The notes under the pieces are model-generated. The model was not told where the DNA came from and made no database searches. It was given only the letters and a program-made list of their open reading frames with translations. From Microbacterium ulmi (GTDB lineage Bacteria; Actinomycetota; Actinomycetes; Actinomycetales; Microbacteriaceae): a stretch of DNA of 64,000 bases. The translations under genes were made by a program, and so were the position numbers. The stretch lies in NCBI RefSeq assembly GCF_011759705.1, contig NZ_JAAOZF010000001.1:1609152-1673151 (forward strand). The letters run 5' to 3'. Positions 34,542 through 42,903 of this stretch are shown here, piece after piece; the first letter of the stretch is position 1, and each line of letters begins with the position of its first letter.

Positions 34542-35768
34542 TCAGGCGACGGCCGCCGGATCCGACGCCTGCGTCGCGCTCGACGACACCTGCGGCGTGC
34601 GGCGTGCGGCCGCGAGGACGGATGCCGCGATCGCGGCGATCCCGACGGCCATCACGAGCAGGTAGTGCCACGGGGAGCTGCCTCCCACCTCGTTGACGGG
34701 CGTGAGCCGGAAGGTCACCACCCAGAAGAGGCCGAGCAGCGCGACCATGACGACAGACGTCCACCGCCGCCGGTCGCTGAGCGCGTGCGCCGCCCACACC
34801 CACAGGAGCGGAAGCACGAGCAGCCGGTAGGACAGGTGGGACAGCGGGAGCAGGAGCGTGACGGCGGCGACGAGGTTCCACATCGAGAGGGAGTCGTCGC
34901 CCGGACGCCACAGGATGAGCGCGATCAGCGCGATCACCCCGATCGCGAGCGCCCACGAGATGATCGCGCCCAGGACGGGCGCCTCGACGAGCGGCTCGAT
35001 GTTGCCGGAGTCGGTGAACAGGTGGCCGCCGATGCCCCACACGGAGAACGGGACGAGGTCGAGCCGGCTGATGACGAGCGACTTCTCGAACGCCTCCACG
35101 AGCGTGGCGGGTCCCGATACGAGCGCGACGACGAGCAGGCCCACGGCACCGGTCGCGACTGCGGCGACGACGGACCACGCCCTGCGGGGCGCTCCACGCC
35201 GGAGGAGCCACAGCCCGATCATCGCGGGCCACGTCTTCAGCAGGGCTGCGAGAGCGAGCGCCACCCCTGACAGCGCGGACTGCCGGAACGAGGCGAGCAG
35301 CACCGCGAGCGCCAGCAGCAGCATCAGGAAGAAGTCCGTCTGGCCCAGCCACTGCTGGATCACCGTGACCTGGTTGTACATGATCGTGACCAGACCCAGG
35401 CCCCATACGAGGGGAGCCCGCCAGCCCTTCAGAGCGCCGCGAAGCGCGACGACCGTCGCGGTCACCGCGCCCCACGCCGATGCGATCGACGCGGCCGTCC
35501 AGGGCACGATCGCGGCGTCGAAGTCCGGGAACAGCAGGAGGATCCACGCCAGGAAGGGAAGGTACGTGTACTCCGGCGCCTCGTAGACGCTTCGCCCGGC
35601 GCGCGCGTGATCGGCGGCATCGACGAACGTCCGCAGATCGATTCCGAGCACGGCGAGTCCCGACACGGCGTCGTTGAACCGGATGACGCTCAGAGTGAGT
35701 GCGACCGCCACGACGACGACCCACAGCGTCACGACCGTGACGCGTGCATAGAGCTGCTTCCGTTCCAC
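34542..35768 (-). CDS. GT87 polytopic membrane glycosyltransferase
   Basis: 408 residues with about ten hydrophobic helices. An early extracytoplasmic loop holds LGIDLRTFVDAADHARAGRSVYE, the acidic region expected at the active site of polyprenyl-phosphate-mannose-dependent GT87 enzymes. Further features are QQWLGQTDFFLMLLLALAV and ALLKTWPAMIGLWLLRRGAP. It has a GTG start with a G-rich element upstream. It is clearly paralogous to the product of 39605-40804 (shared SALSGV, LKTWPA and GLWLLRRGAP blocks). It probably adds mannose or a similar sugar to a lipid-linked or secreted acceptor outside the membrane. Confidence 0.88.
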   Translation of the reverse strand: MERKQLYARVTVVTLWVVVVAVALTLSVIRFNDAVSGLAVLGIDLRTFVDAADHARAGRSVYEAPEYTYLPFLAWILLLFPDFDAAIVPWTAASIASAWGAVTATVVALRGALKGWRAPLVWGLGLVTIMYNQVTVIQQWLGQTDFFLMLLLALAVLLASFRQSALSGVALALAALLKTWPAMIGLWLLRRGAPRRAWSVVAAVATGAVGLLVVALVSGPATLVEAFEKSLVISRLDLVPFSVWGIGGHLFTDSGNIEPLVEAPVLGAIISWALAIGVIALIALILWRPGDDSLSMWNLVAAVTLLLPLSHLSYRLLVLPLLWVWAAHALSDRRRWTSVVMVALLGLFWVVTFRLTPVNEVGGSSPWHYLLVMAVGIAAIAASVLAAARRTPQVSSSATQASDPAAVA

Positions 35769-35775
35769 TCGAGAC

Positions 35776-35822
35776 CCCCCAGAGATCCGTGCCGGCTGCG
35801 AGCCGCGTACGACAACACCCTA
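35776..35822 (-). promoter_or_regulatory. 5' leader of GT87 gene: TAGGGT, hairpin, CTGGGGG
   Basis: On the minus strand: TAGGGT (35822-35817), a 5-bp hairpin (CGGCT/AGCCG, 35805-35801 with 35797-35793, loop CGC), then CTGGGGG (35782-35776), 7 nt before the GTG start at 35768. Confidence 0.5.
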
Positions 35823-36013
35823 GGTGAATCGTCTCGCCGGGGATGCCCCGACCTCGTCCAGGCCGTGCAAGGGTCGTTTCGGCGTCCAGCCGGGCACTAG
35901 TCTTGATCCGGTCCGAGCTCACGAACCGAAATGCACCTGATGGCCGACCTCTCGCGTACGACCACCGCCGCGGTTCGCCGTCGCCGTGCCCCTCGCCGTC
36001 GAAGGTCTCTGCG

Positions 36014-37516
36014 GTGACGGGCGGCGTCCTGGCCGCGGCCGCGGGCGGGTCGGAGCCCCTCGCCGGACCGATCGTGGTGGCGCTGCTCGTCATGATCATC
36101 GTCGCCTGCGCTGTCGCGATCACGATCGTCTGGCGCTGGATGCCGCGGAGGATCGTCGAGCTCGTCCCGCAGCTCGCAGACGCGTCCGCGCTGCTGCAGG
36201 CGCGCGTGTGGGCGACGTTCGTCCTCGTCGCAACGATCATCGGCGCGGTCCCGATCCTCCTGGCGAGGAGGGAGAGCACTCTGGGCTACGCGCTCCGGGC
36301 TCTTCGACCGACGGAGATCGGCGATTCGTGGGCTCCCATGTTCGAAGCACTGGACAGTCTTGTCCACCGACCCGGAGTGCCCGTCTACGATGCCGTCTGG
36401 GAGACCGGGTACAAGTTCCAGTACCCGCTCATGTCCGTGCTGCCGGTGGATCCACTCATCAGGTTCTTCGGCATGGACAGGGAGGCGTTCCACGCGAGTC
36501 TCAACGTCGCGTCGTGGATCGCGTTCGCGGTGCTCGGTGCACTCACCGCGGTGCTGTGGGCGCGGCTGCACGGTCCGCGAGACGCCGCGTTCTGGCAGGT
36601 CGTGCCACCGCGATCGCTCATCGTGCTGGCACCGGCCGGCATCCTCGGCGCCATGGTGTTCTTCCCCATCACGCGCGGTCTTCACCTCGGGCAGATCCAG
36701 ACGACGCTGACGGTGCTCGTCGGCATCTCGCTGCTCGCATGGTGCACGGGCAACAAGGTCGTCGCGGGCATCGCACTCGCGCTGTGCTGCATCGTCAAGC
36801 CGCAGTGGGTGATCATCGCCCTGTGGGCGCTCCTGCGGCGCGAGTGGCGCTTCGTCATCGCAGGCGTGGTCACGGCGGGCGCGGCATTCGCCCTCTCGAT
36901 CGTCGTCTACGGGGTGGAGCAGGTGCTCAGCTATGCCGACCTGCTCCTGCGCCTGGGATCCAGCGGTGAGACGTTCTACGCCAACCAGTCCGTGAACGGG
37001 CTGCTCAACCGCTTGCTCTTCAACGGCGAGAGCCTTCACTTCAGCCACTCCGAGCTCGCCCCCGACCACCCCGTCGTGGCGGCGGGCACCGCGATCTCGG
37101 TCGTGGTGATCCTCCTGTTCGCGCTGCTGTGGCGGGTGCGATCGTCGCCCACGACGCTCGATCTGTCGACCGCGGTTCTCAGCCTCACGATCGCCGCCCC
37201 GATCGCGTGGGAGCACCACTACGGCGTCGCCTACGCCGTGTTCGCGGTCCTGATGGTCGCGCAGTTCCGGGAGGGCAGCCCCGGGCGACCCGTCATCGTC
37301 TTCACCGGGATCGCCTATGTGCTGATCAGCCAGAACCTCTTCCCGATCGTGAACGCCACGCATGACTCGGGGTGGAACATCCTGCAGTCGTACATGTTCT
37401 TCGGCGGCATCATCCTGCTCGCGCTCCTGTACGTCCAGTCCGCCCGCGCGCAGTCCGTCGAGCTCCCCGCGCGCCGGATCTCGGTGCCCGCGCCGATCGG
37501 AGACCCCGCCGCATAG
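36014..37516 (+). CDS. Polytopic membrane glycosyltransferase, GT87-like
   Basis: About 500 residues from GTG 36014, chosen because AAGG lies shortly upstream and the frame before it encodes an unlikely Arg/Pro-rich stretch. About eleven hydrophobic helices are present. The first external loop carries GDSWAPMFEALDSLVHRPGVPVYDAVWETGYKFQYPL, similar to the catalytic loop of GT87 (DUF2029) enzymes. Later helices contain LALCCIVKPQWVIIALWALLRREW, the family's K-x-W motif. A putative -10 (CACTAGT) lies about 120 bases upstream, implying a long untranslated leader without the CTGGGG element. It is a likely partner of the two flanking GT87 enzymes in building a mannan-like or other envelope polymer. 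Confidence 0.8.
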   Translation: MTGGVLAAAAGGSEPLAGPIVVALLVMIIVACAVAITIVWRWMPRRIVELVPQLADASALLQARVWATFVLVATIIGAVPILLARRESTLGYALRALRPTEIGDSWAPMFEALDSLVHRPGVPVYDAVWETGYKFQYPLMSVLPVDPLIRFFGMDREAFHASLNVASWIAFAVLGALTAVLWARLHGPRDAAFWQVVPPRSLIVLAPAGILGAMVFFPITRGLHLGQIQTTLTVLVGISLLAWCTGNKVVAGIALALCCIVKPQWVIIALWALLRREWRFVIAGVVTAGAAFALSIVVYGVEQVLSYADLLLRLGSSGETFYANQSVNGLLNRLLFNGESLHFSHSELAPDHPVVAAGTAISVVVILLFALLWRVRSSPTTLDLSTAVLSLTIAAPIAWEHHYGVAYAVFAVLMVAQFREGSPGRPVIVFTGIAYVLISQNLFPIVNATHDSGWNILQSYMFFGGIILLALLYVQSARAQSVELPARRISVPAPIGDPAA

Positions 37517-37557
37517 CGCGCGCCGCGCCCCCGTCGGGTCGCTGTGAGGAGAACGCG

Positions 37558-38979
37558 CTAATTGCCGATCAGGGTGGCGCCGAGCCAGACGAGCGCCAGC
37601 AGCCCGATCACGAGAAGGCTGATCGGGCTGCGCACGGCGTAGACGAGCGGATCGTCATGCATCTCGCCGCGGATCGTGACGAGCCAGGCCCGCGCGACCC
37701 AGTAGAGCAGGAGCGGCACCGCGATCCACAGGAGCTGCGGGATCGCGTACTCGGCGAAGCTTCCGCTCGAGTCGAGGTAGAGGATGAAGACCAGGATCGC
37801 GATGAGGTTCGACGCGACCCCGAGCGCCATCACGAGGTCCGAGTCGTCGCGCCCGTACCCGCGCGCCCGCCCGATGCTGCCCGACTGGTACAGCTCCGCG
37901 TAGCGCTTGATGAGCGCCAGGCCGAAGAAGAAGAACACGGAGAAGGCCAGGAGCCAGACGGTGGGCACGACCGAGATCGCGATGCAGCCGGCGACGAGCC
38001 TCCACGTGTAGAGGAGGGCGAGGACGGTGACGTCGATCATCGGCTTGCGCTTGAGCCACAGCGAGTAGAGGTTCGTCGCGACGACGTACGCGATCAGCGT
38101 GACCAGCAGCAGGAGGTTGACGGAGGCTGCGATGGCCAGCGCGCCGATGGCGAGCAGCACGCCGACGACGGCCGCCTGCGGTATCGGGATGACTCCTGCC
38201 GCGATCGGCCGGTTGCGCTTGCTCGGGTGGGCGCGGTCGGCGTCGAGGTCCGCGAGGTCGTTCCAGATGTAGACGGCGGACGCCATCAGCGAGAACGCAG
38301 TGAAGGCGAGGACGGAGTGCAGCAGCGAGGAGCCGTCGATCAGCTCGTGGGATGTCAGCAGCGGCACGAACACGAGCAGGTTCTTGGCCCATTGATGCAC
38401 CCGCAGCTGCTTGACCCACGCTCGGCCGAGTGAGACCCGCGACGTCGTGAGATGGGTCGTCGGGATGCCGAGGAGCGCCAGTCTGCGGTTCACGGCCGGT
38501 GTGGTGTCGACCGCGATCGCTCCGGCGGACGCGCGCCACACGTCGAGATCGGCCTCGCTGTCGCCCGCATAGGTCCACGGGCGCTCGCCCTGCTGCTGCT
38601 GGATCGACGCGGCCTTCTGCGACGACTTCTGATTCGGTCCGCCGGACTCGGTCGCGATGACCGAGTCGAAGATGCCGAGGTGTTCGGCGACGTGATGCGC
38701 GTAGCGCGATGCCGCGGCGGTGGCGAGGACGAGCTCTGCGCCGTTGCTCTTCCGCGTCTCGAGCTCGTCCAGGACCTCCTTTTTGTAGGGGAGGAGCGTC
38801 GTTGTCAGCGGCACACGCTCCGCCAGCCTCGTCTTGAGGGTCACGGGCCCCTTGAGGGCCCACCACGCGACGCGGACGGCGCCGAGCGGCGTCCGAAGCG
38901 TGTGTCGGATGGCTGCCTCCCACAGGAGGTCGCCTCGGATCAGGGTTCCGTCCAGATCGACGGCGATCGTCTCGGGCAT
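37558..38979 (-). CDS. HAD phosphatase-UbiA prenyltransferase fusion (decaprenyl-phosphate phosphoribosyltransferase-like)
   Basis: 473 residues. The N-terminal 200 residues are a HAD domain with AVDLDGTLI (nucleophile D8), the ATAAAS motif and AGDSEADLD. The C-terminal 270 residues are a UbiA prenyltransferase with the aspartate-rich NDLADLDADRAHPSKRNRP and a second MIDVTVLALL region, plus eight or nine helices. UbiA proteins of this branch transfer 5-phosphoribosyl groups to decaprenyl phosphate, and the product must then be dephosphorylated. A fused phosphatase domain would do both steps in one protein. GGAGA lies five bases before the ATG. A GtrA gene lies immediately upstream and a PAP2 gene nearby, as in decaprenyl-phosphoryl-arabinose loci. 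Confidence 0.88.
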   Translation of the reverse strand: MPETIAVDLDGTLIRGDLLWEAAIRHTLRTPLGAVRVAWWALKGPVTLKTRLAERVPLTTTLLPYKKEVLDELETRKSNGAELVLATAAASRYAHHVAEHLGIFDSVIATESGGPNQKSSQKAASIQQQQGERPWTYAGDSEADLDVWRASAGAIAVDTTPAVNRRLALLGIPTTHLTTSRVSLGRAWVKQLRVHQWAKNLLVFVPLLTSHELIDGSSLLHSVLAFTAFSLMASAVYIWNDLADLDADRAHPSKRNRPIAAGVIPIPQAAVVGVLLAIGALAIAASVNLLLLVTLIAYVVATNLYSLWLKRKPMIDVTVLALLYTWRLVAGCIAISVVPTVWLLAFSVFFFFGLALIKRYAELYQSGSIGRARGYGRDDSDLVMALGVASNLIAILVFILYLDSSGSFAEYAIPQLLWIAVPLLLYWVARAWLVTIRGEMHDDPLVYAVRSPISLLVIGLLALVWLGATLIGN

Positions 38980-39028
38980 GGGTCTCCGCGGTGCTCGGTC
39001 GGGCAGGTGGTCGATCTCGGACGCCGGA

Positions 39029-39511
39029 CTACTCAAGGCTCGCCCCGTCATGTGGAGGGTCGGGATGCAGGGGCTCGGGTCGCGCCACGAAGACCCACTT
39101 CGTGTAGACGACGTACCTGAACGCCGTGGCCACCGCCTGCCCGATGACCGTGCCCCACAGATTGTCCGACGCGATGTCGTCGAGGCCGAGGATCGTGCGC
39201 GAGAACCAGAGGCATCCCATGTGGAGGACCACCGCCACCGCGTTCGCCGCGATGAAGCGGCCGACCTCCGCCGTCGACAGGGGAGCGGGGCGGTCGCGAT
39301 AGGTCCACAGCTTGTTGCCCACGTACGAGACCGCGAGGCTCGTGAGCAGCGAGATCGCCTTGGCGACGAGCGGGTACTCGAAGAGGGGTCCCTCGCCGCC
39401 CCAGAACACCAGTGCGTTGTAGAGGACCGCGTCGACGACGAAGCCGACGAGCCCGATGACGAGGAACTGTGATCCGCGGCGCAGGTGGCGCGTGACAAAC
39501 CCGGCCCGCAC
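39029..39511 (-). CDS. GtrA-family membrane protein
   Basis: 160 residues from GTG 39511, which follows a GGGGGGAC run by seven bases; a longer frame reaches ATG 39601 right after the upstream stop and cannot be excluded. Four hydrophobic helices are visible (FLVIGLVGFVVDAVLYNALV, ISLLTSLAVSYVGNKLWTY, FIAANAVAVVLHMGCLWF, AVATAFRYVVYTKWVFV), the pattern of GtrA/DPMS-associated proteins. GtrA proteins are thought to move polyprenyl-phosphate sugars or help recruit polyprenyl enzymes. It stands between the GT87 gene and the HAD-UbiA gene and may serve the latter, as Rv3789 does in mycobacteria. Confidence 0.85.
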   Translation of the reverse strand: MRAGFVTRHLRRGSQFLVIGLVGFVVDAVLYNALVFWGGEGPLFEYPLVAKAISLLTSLAVSYVGNKLWTYRDRPAPLSTAEVGRFIAANAVAVVLHMGCLWFSRTILGLDDIASDNLWGTVIGQAVATAFRYVVYTKWVFVARPEPLHPDPPHDGASLE

Positions 39512-39604
39512 GATAGACGTCCCCCCGATCCGCCGTGAGAGGGCAAGCGTACCGTGTGGGGTCGAGCGCTCCGCGTCGTCCGTCGCGCGCACAGGCGCCA
39601 TGGG

Positions 39605-40804
39605 CTAGGCCCGCCGATCGGCGGGGAGCGCCCCCGCGCCGCCCCGCAGCGCGGCGGCGGCGACCGACACCCCCAGCGTGAGGAACGCGACGACCATGAT
39701 CGCGATGTACTGCGTCGGAGCCCCGGCATCCTGATTGTCCAGAGCGGGGAGGCGGAAGGTGGAGAGCCAGAACACGACGCTGACGACCGCCGCCGACACG
39801 ATCCAGGGATCCTTCGGGCGTCGCATCGCGTAGGCGATCCACACCCAGACGAGAGGCAGCATCAGGAGCCGGTACCACAGGTGGGAGACCGGAAGGAGCA
39901 GCACGAGCGCCGACGCGACGTTCCACATCGCGAGCGAGTCGGTGCCGGGCCGCAGCAGCGCGACGACGAGCGCTGCGCACACCGCGAGCGCGAGCGCCCA
40001 CGCGACGACGGTGCCGAGCAGGGGCGCGTCGACGAGCGGATCGACGACGCCGGAGTCGGCGAAGAGGTGACGCCCGACTCCCCAGACCGAGTAGGCGAGG
40101 AGCTGCTGCTCGCTGAAGTCCTGCGTGCGCGCGATCCACTCGCCGAGCGTCTGCGGACCGGCGACGATGACGACGACGAGGATGGCCACGAGACCCGTCG
40201 AGATCGCGGCGATGAGGGAGCGCCAGCGGTGAGGAGCCCCCCGGCGCAGGAGCCACAGCCCCATCCCGGCGGGCCACGTCTTCAATGCGGCGCCGATGCC
40301 GAGCACGACGCCCGACAGCGCGCTCTGACGCAGGGAGGCGAACAGGACGGCGAGGGCCGTCGTCAGCAGGATGAACGTGTCGTTCTGGCCGAGCCAGAAC
40401 TCGAGCGAGATGACCGTGCTGTACAGGCTCGTGAAGATGCCGACACCCGCGACGACCGGTCGCTGCCACGGGCGCAGCGACCCCCAGAGCGTCGCCGTGA
40501 CGGCCGCGACGGCTCCCCAGCAGGCGAGCAGCGACGCGATCGTCCACGGGCCGACCGCCTCGGCGACGCTCGAGAAGGGCAGCAGCGCCCACGCGATGAA
40601 GGGCAGGTACACGTATGCGGGGGCGTCGTAGACGCTGCCCCCCTCGCGGACGTGGGCGCTCGCCTCGAGGAACGTGCCGAGGTCTATCCCCGTGTCGCCC
40701 GCGATGGCGTCGCGATACCGCTGATAGCTGAGGACCAGGCCGATCGCGATCGCGATGCCCCAGAGCACGATCGTGGTCGCCCGCGTACGCCGAGTATCGC
40801 TCAT
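39605..40804 (-). CDS. GT87 polytopic membrane glycosyltransferase (paralogue)
   Basis: 399 residues, about ten helices, with the GT87-type external loop TGIDLGTFLEASAHVREGGSVYDAPAYVYLPF near the N-terminus, then EFWLGQNDTFILLTTALAVLFASLRQSALSGV and ALKTWPAGMGLWLLRRGAPHRW. It is strongly similar along its length to the enzyme at 34542-35768, so one arose by duplication of the other. The ATG is preceded by CTGGGGAGGAC, which provides both the leader motif and a usable ribosome site. It shares a divergent promoter region with the PAP2 gene. The likely donor is polyprenyl-phosphate mannose made by the GT2-GtrA enzyme. Confidence 0.88.
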   Translation of the reverse strand: MSDTRRTRATTIVLWGIAIAIGLVLSYQRYRDAIAGDTGIDLGTFLEASAHVREGGSVYDAPAYVYLPFIAWALLPFSSVAEAVGPWTIASLLACWGAVAAVTATLWGSLRPWQRPVVAGVGIFTSLYSTVISLEFWLGQNDTFILLTTALAVLFASLRQSALSGVVLGIGAALKTWPAGMGLWLLRRGAPHRWRSLIAAISTGLVAILVVVIVAGPQTLGEWIARTQDFSEQQLLAYSVWGVGRHLFADSGVVDPLVDAPLLGTVVAWALALAVCAALVVALLRPGTDSLAMWNVASALVLLLPVSHLWYRLLMLPLVWVWIAYAMRRPKDPWIVSAAVVSVVFWLSTFRLPALDNQDAGAPTQYIAIMVVAFLTLGVSVAAAALRGGAGALPADRRA

Positions 40805-40814
40805 GGCCGTGTCC

Positions 40815-40859
40815 TCCCCAGAACGACGACGGATGCTGTCGCCGGCAAGCGGCAGGTTA
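40815..40859 (-). promoter_or_regulatory. 5' leader of GT87 paralogue: TAACCT, hairpin, CTGGGGA
   Basis: On the minus strand: TAACCT (40859-40854), hairpin GCCG/CGGC (40853-40850 with 40844-40841), then CTGGGGA (40821-40815), 10 nt before the ATG at 40804. It lies back to back with the plus-strand leader at 40872. Confidence 0.5.
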
Positions 40860-40871
40860 CCGCATCCTCGC

Positions 40872-40916
40872 TACACTGAGGTTCCTGCCGACGCGGGACG
40901 CGGCGGTGACTGGGGA
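40872..40916 (+). promoter_or_regulatory. 5' leader of PAP2 unit: TACACT, hairpin, CTGGGGA
   Basis: TACACT (40872-40877), a 6-bp hairpin with one G-U pair (CTGCCG 40885-40890 with CGGCGG 40901-40906), then CTGGGGA (40910-40916), 4 nt before an ATG at 40921 that opens a 23-codon leader ORF. Confidence 0.5.
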
Positions 40917-40920
40917 AGCG

Positions 40921-40992
40921 ATGGGACGCGACGACCGATCGTCCGCGCGCCGACGGCGTGCCGGGCCGGGACGAGCGGCGCCGCCGACATGA
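40921..40992 (+). CDS. 23-residue leader peptide coupled to PAP2 gene
   Basis: An ATG four bases after the CTGGGGA element opens a 23-codon reading frame encoding a very basic peptide (MGRDDRSSARRRRAGPG then RAAPPT). Its TGA (40990-40992) overlaps the ATG of the PAP2 gene (40989) as ATGA. The position of the G-rich element and the exact coupling suggest the leader is translated and delivers ribosomes to the PAP2 start, which has no ribosome site of its own. The six arginines, five in one short stretch, could make it attenuator-like. Whether the peptide itself has a role is unknown. Confidence 0.45.
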   Translation: MGRDDRSSARRRRAGPGRAAPPT

Positions 40993-41888
40993 CCGGGGTG
41001 GGCTCGAGATCCGTTCGCAGCGCCCTGTTCGCGGTCGCCCTCGCGACCGTGTACGCGCTCGCCGTGCTGACTCCGGTCGGGCAGGGACTCGACCAGATGA
41101 GCCTCGGGCTTCACGAGTGGATGGGCGCGTGGGCGGTGCCGCTGGGTGCCGCACGCACACCCGTGCTGCTGCTGAGCCTGCTCGGCGCCGGCATCGCGAT
41201 CCTGCGCGCGCTCGTCGCCCGGCGGGTCGCCCCCGCGCTCACGGCGGCCGCGGCGATCCTCGTGATCGCGCTTCTGAACCCGCTTCTGCGCGACGTCGTG
41301 CTCGTCCGCCCCCGGTACTTCGACGACGCGGGCTTCGCCTCGAACACCTTCCCGAGCGGGCATGTCGCGCTGACGGTCGCCGCGTGCGTCGCGATCGTCG
41401 CGCTCGCGGCGCGTCCCCTGCCCGGCGACGTGGTCGGGCTCCTCGGCCTGGTCCCCCTCGTCGTCGCCGTCGGCTCGGTCGCGGGCTTCGCCCATCGCGT
41501 CGGCGACGTCGTCGGCGGGGCCCTCCTGGCCGGATGCCTCACCCAGTGGATCGCCGGAACGGGCATCCCCGCACCTGCGAGAAGGCGGGCGGCCGTCGTC
41601 GCGGCCGTCGCGACGGCCGTGATCGTCTCTCTCGCAGGCCTCGCGCTGCTGCTCGCCCGATGGGGTGCGAGCCATGCCGGCGCCGCGCTCTACGGCGTCG
41701 CGATCGTCGCCGTCTCGGCTGCGGCGATCGCCGCGGTCATGGCTGCGGCTCCCCGACCTCCTGCTGCGGCTCCTGGGACTGCTGGGGCTCCGACGCGCTC
41801 GGGGGCGTCCCCTGAGCCGGCCGCGGCAGGTGAAGCCACGCAGGCCGATCGAACAGACCGGGAACCCGGCCGATCAGACGGTAGCTGA
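40989..41888 (+). CDS. PAP2-superfamily membrane phosphatase
   Basis: 299 residues from ATG 40989. Five to six helices are present. PAP2 phosphatase elements are visible: LVRPRYFDD, NTFPSGHVALTVA (PSGH motif) and AGFAHRVGDVVGG (HxxxD). Such enzymes remove phosphate from polyprenyl pyrophosphates or lipid-linked sugar phosphates on the outer face. Two further helices follow and then a hydrophilic tail rich in Ala, Pro and acidic residues, which overlaps the convergent acyltransferase gene by 152 bp. In mycobacteria a PAP2 protein sits beside UbiA in decaprenyl-phosphoryl-ribose synthesis, a parallel supported by the HAD-UbiA gene nearby. Confidence 0.85.
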   Translation: MTGVGSRSVRSALFAVALATVYALAVLTPVGQGLDQMSLGLHEWMGAWAVPLGAARTPVLLLSLLGAGIAILRALVARRVAPALTAAAAILVIALLNPLLRDVVLVRPRYFDDAGFASNTFPSGHVALTVAACVAIVALAARPLPGDVVGLLGLVPLVVAVGSVAGFAHRVGDVVGGALLAGCLTQWIAGTGIPAPARRRAAVVAAVATAVIVSLAGLALLLARWGASHAGAALYGVAIVAVSAAAIAAVMAAAPRPPAAAPGTAGAPTRSGASPEPAAAGEATQADRTDREPGRSDGS

Positions 41889-42825
41889 GCAGACTCGTCG
41901 GAATCGCGATCGCCGTCAGCGCAGGGATCACGAACGGCACGAGCACCGATGGGAACACGGGGATGAGAGAGAGCAGGTAGTACGCGAGCGCAAGCACGTA
42001 GAAGTGCTGCAGATAGACGGGAAGCGTCCGCGATCCGAGCTTCACGAGCCAGCCGAACCCGGGGACGTGCGTGAGCAGGATCGCGGCGCTGCACCCCGCG
42101 AGGATCGAGAGGGAGCTCAGCGTGAACCACATCGGGAGCGTGCCCTCCCAGCCGAACCTTCTCGCGGCCAGAGTCAGGACGGCGTACACGGCGGGCGCGA
42201 TGAACAGTGTAGGCATGCGGATGCGGGGAACGATCGCGACCAGTCGCGGGCCGAGGAAGACCGCAAGCAGGAAGAAGAAGAAGTACTCCCCGACCTTCGT
42301 CCACTCGGACGATCCGAACCAGATGACCTCGGCGTGGAACAGGAGCGACAGGACGGCGGCACCTGTCAGCTGGAGCCAGACGGGCAGGCGCCTGATGCAC
42401 CACGCGACGAGGAAGTACACGATGAGCGCGTAGATGAACCACGTCGCCGGGTTCGGCTGGATGATCATGAGCGGCAGCGGCCACCAGCCGGGCGCCCCCG
42501 TCTCGGCCACGAACGGGAAGAGCTGGGCGGCGAACACGCCGATCGTCGACCAGAGCAGATAGAGCCAGATCAGGCGGAAGAGGCGATCGTCGATCAGCCG
42601 CGGCAGGGTCTTCGCGAGGGCGCGAGACGAGAAGATCCCGGCCGTGAAGAAGAACAATGGCATCCGGAAGGTCTCGAGCGTCGAGAAGTAGCCGAGCCAT
42701 TTCCAGTCGGGGATCGCGCTGAAGTCGTCGAACGTGGCGTGCAGGAAGACGACCAGGATGATCGCGATGCCCTTCGCGGCATCCACCCATGCTTCACGAG
42801 GCTTGCCCACAGACGACGTCCCCAT
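41737..42825 (-). CDS. Acyltransferase-3 family membrane protein
   Basis: 362 residues from ATG 42825, preceded by CTGGGGG eight bases upstream (a GTG three codons earlier is less likely). The N-terminus REAWVDAAKGIAIILVVFLHATFDDF is the conserved first helix of acyltransferase-3 (OafA/WecH-like) proteins, and about ten helices follow. The family O-acetylates or O-succinylates polysaccharides and lipids at the membrane. The C-terminal tail is a Pro/Gln-rich segment of about 35 residues encoded in DNA shared antisense with the PAP2 gene end. It probably decorates the envelope polymer built by the surrounding glycosyltransferases, but could act on another surface substrate. Confidence 0.88.
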   Translation of the reverse strand: MGTSSVGKPREAWVDAAKGIAIILVVFLHATFDDFSAIPDWKWLGYFSTLETFRMPLFFFTAGIFSSRALAKTLPRLIDDRLFRLIWLYLLWSTIGVFAAQLFPFVAETGAPGWWPLPLMIIQPNPATWFIYALIVYFLVAWCIRRLPVWLQLTGAAVLSLLFHAEVIWFGSSEWTKVGEYFFFFLLAVFLGPRLVAIVPRIRMPTLFIAPAVYAVLTLAARRFGWEGTLPMWFTLSSLSILAGCSAAILLTHVPGFGWLVKLGSRTLPVYLQHFYVLALAYYLLSLIPVFPSVLVPFVIPALTAIAIPTSLLSYRLIGRVPGLFDRPAWLHLPRPAQGTPPSASEPQQSQEPQQEVGEPQP

Positions 42826-42833
42826 AGCCAGCA

Positions 42834-42873
42834 CCCCCAGCCGGGCCTCCCACAGGCCCGCGGCTCGATCATA
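42834..42873 (-). promoter_or_regulatory. 5' leader of acyltransferase gene: TATGAT, hairpin, CTGGGGG
   Basis: On the minus strand: a near-consensus -10 TATGAT (42873-42868), a perfect 7-bp hairpin (CGGGCCT/AGGCCCG, 42860-42854 with 42848-42842, loop GTGGG), then CTGGGGG (42840-42834), 8 nt before the ATG at 42825. This is one of the clearest examples of the shared leader layout. Confidence 0.6.
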
Positions 42874-42903
42874 GGGCGGATCCGGACCGTTGACGACGTC
42901 GGA

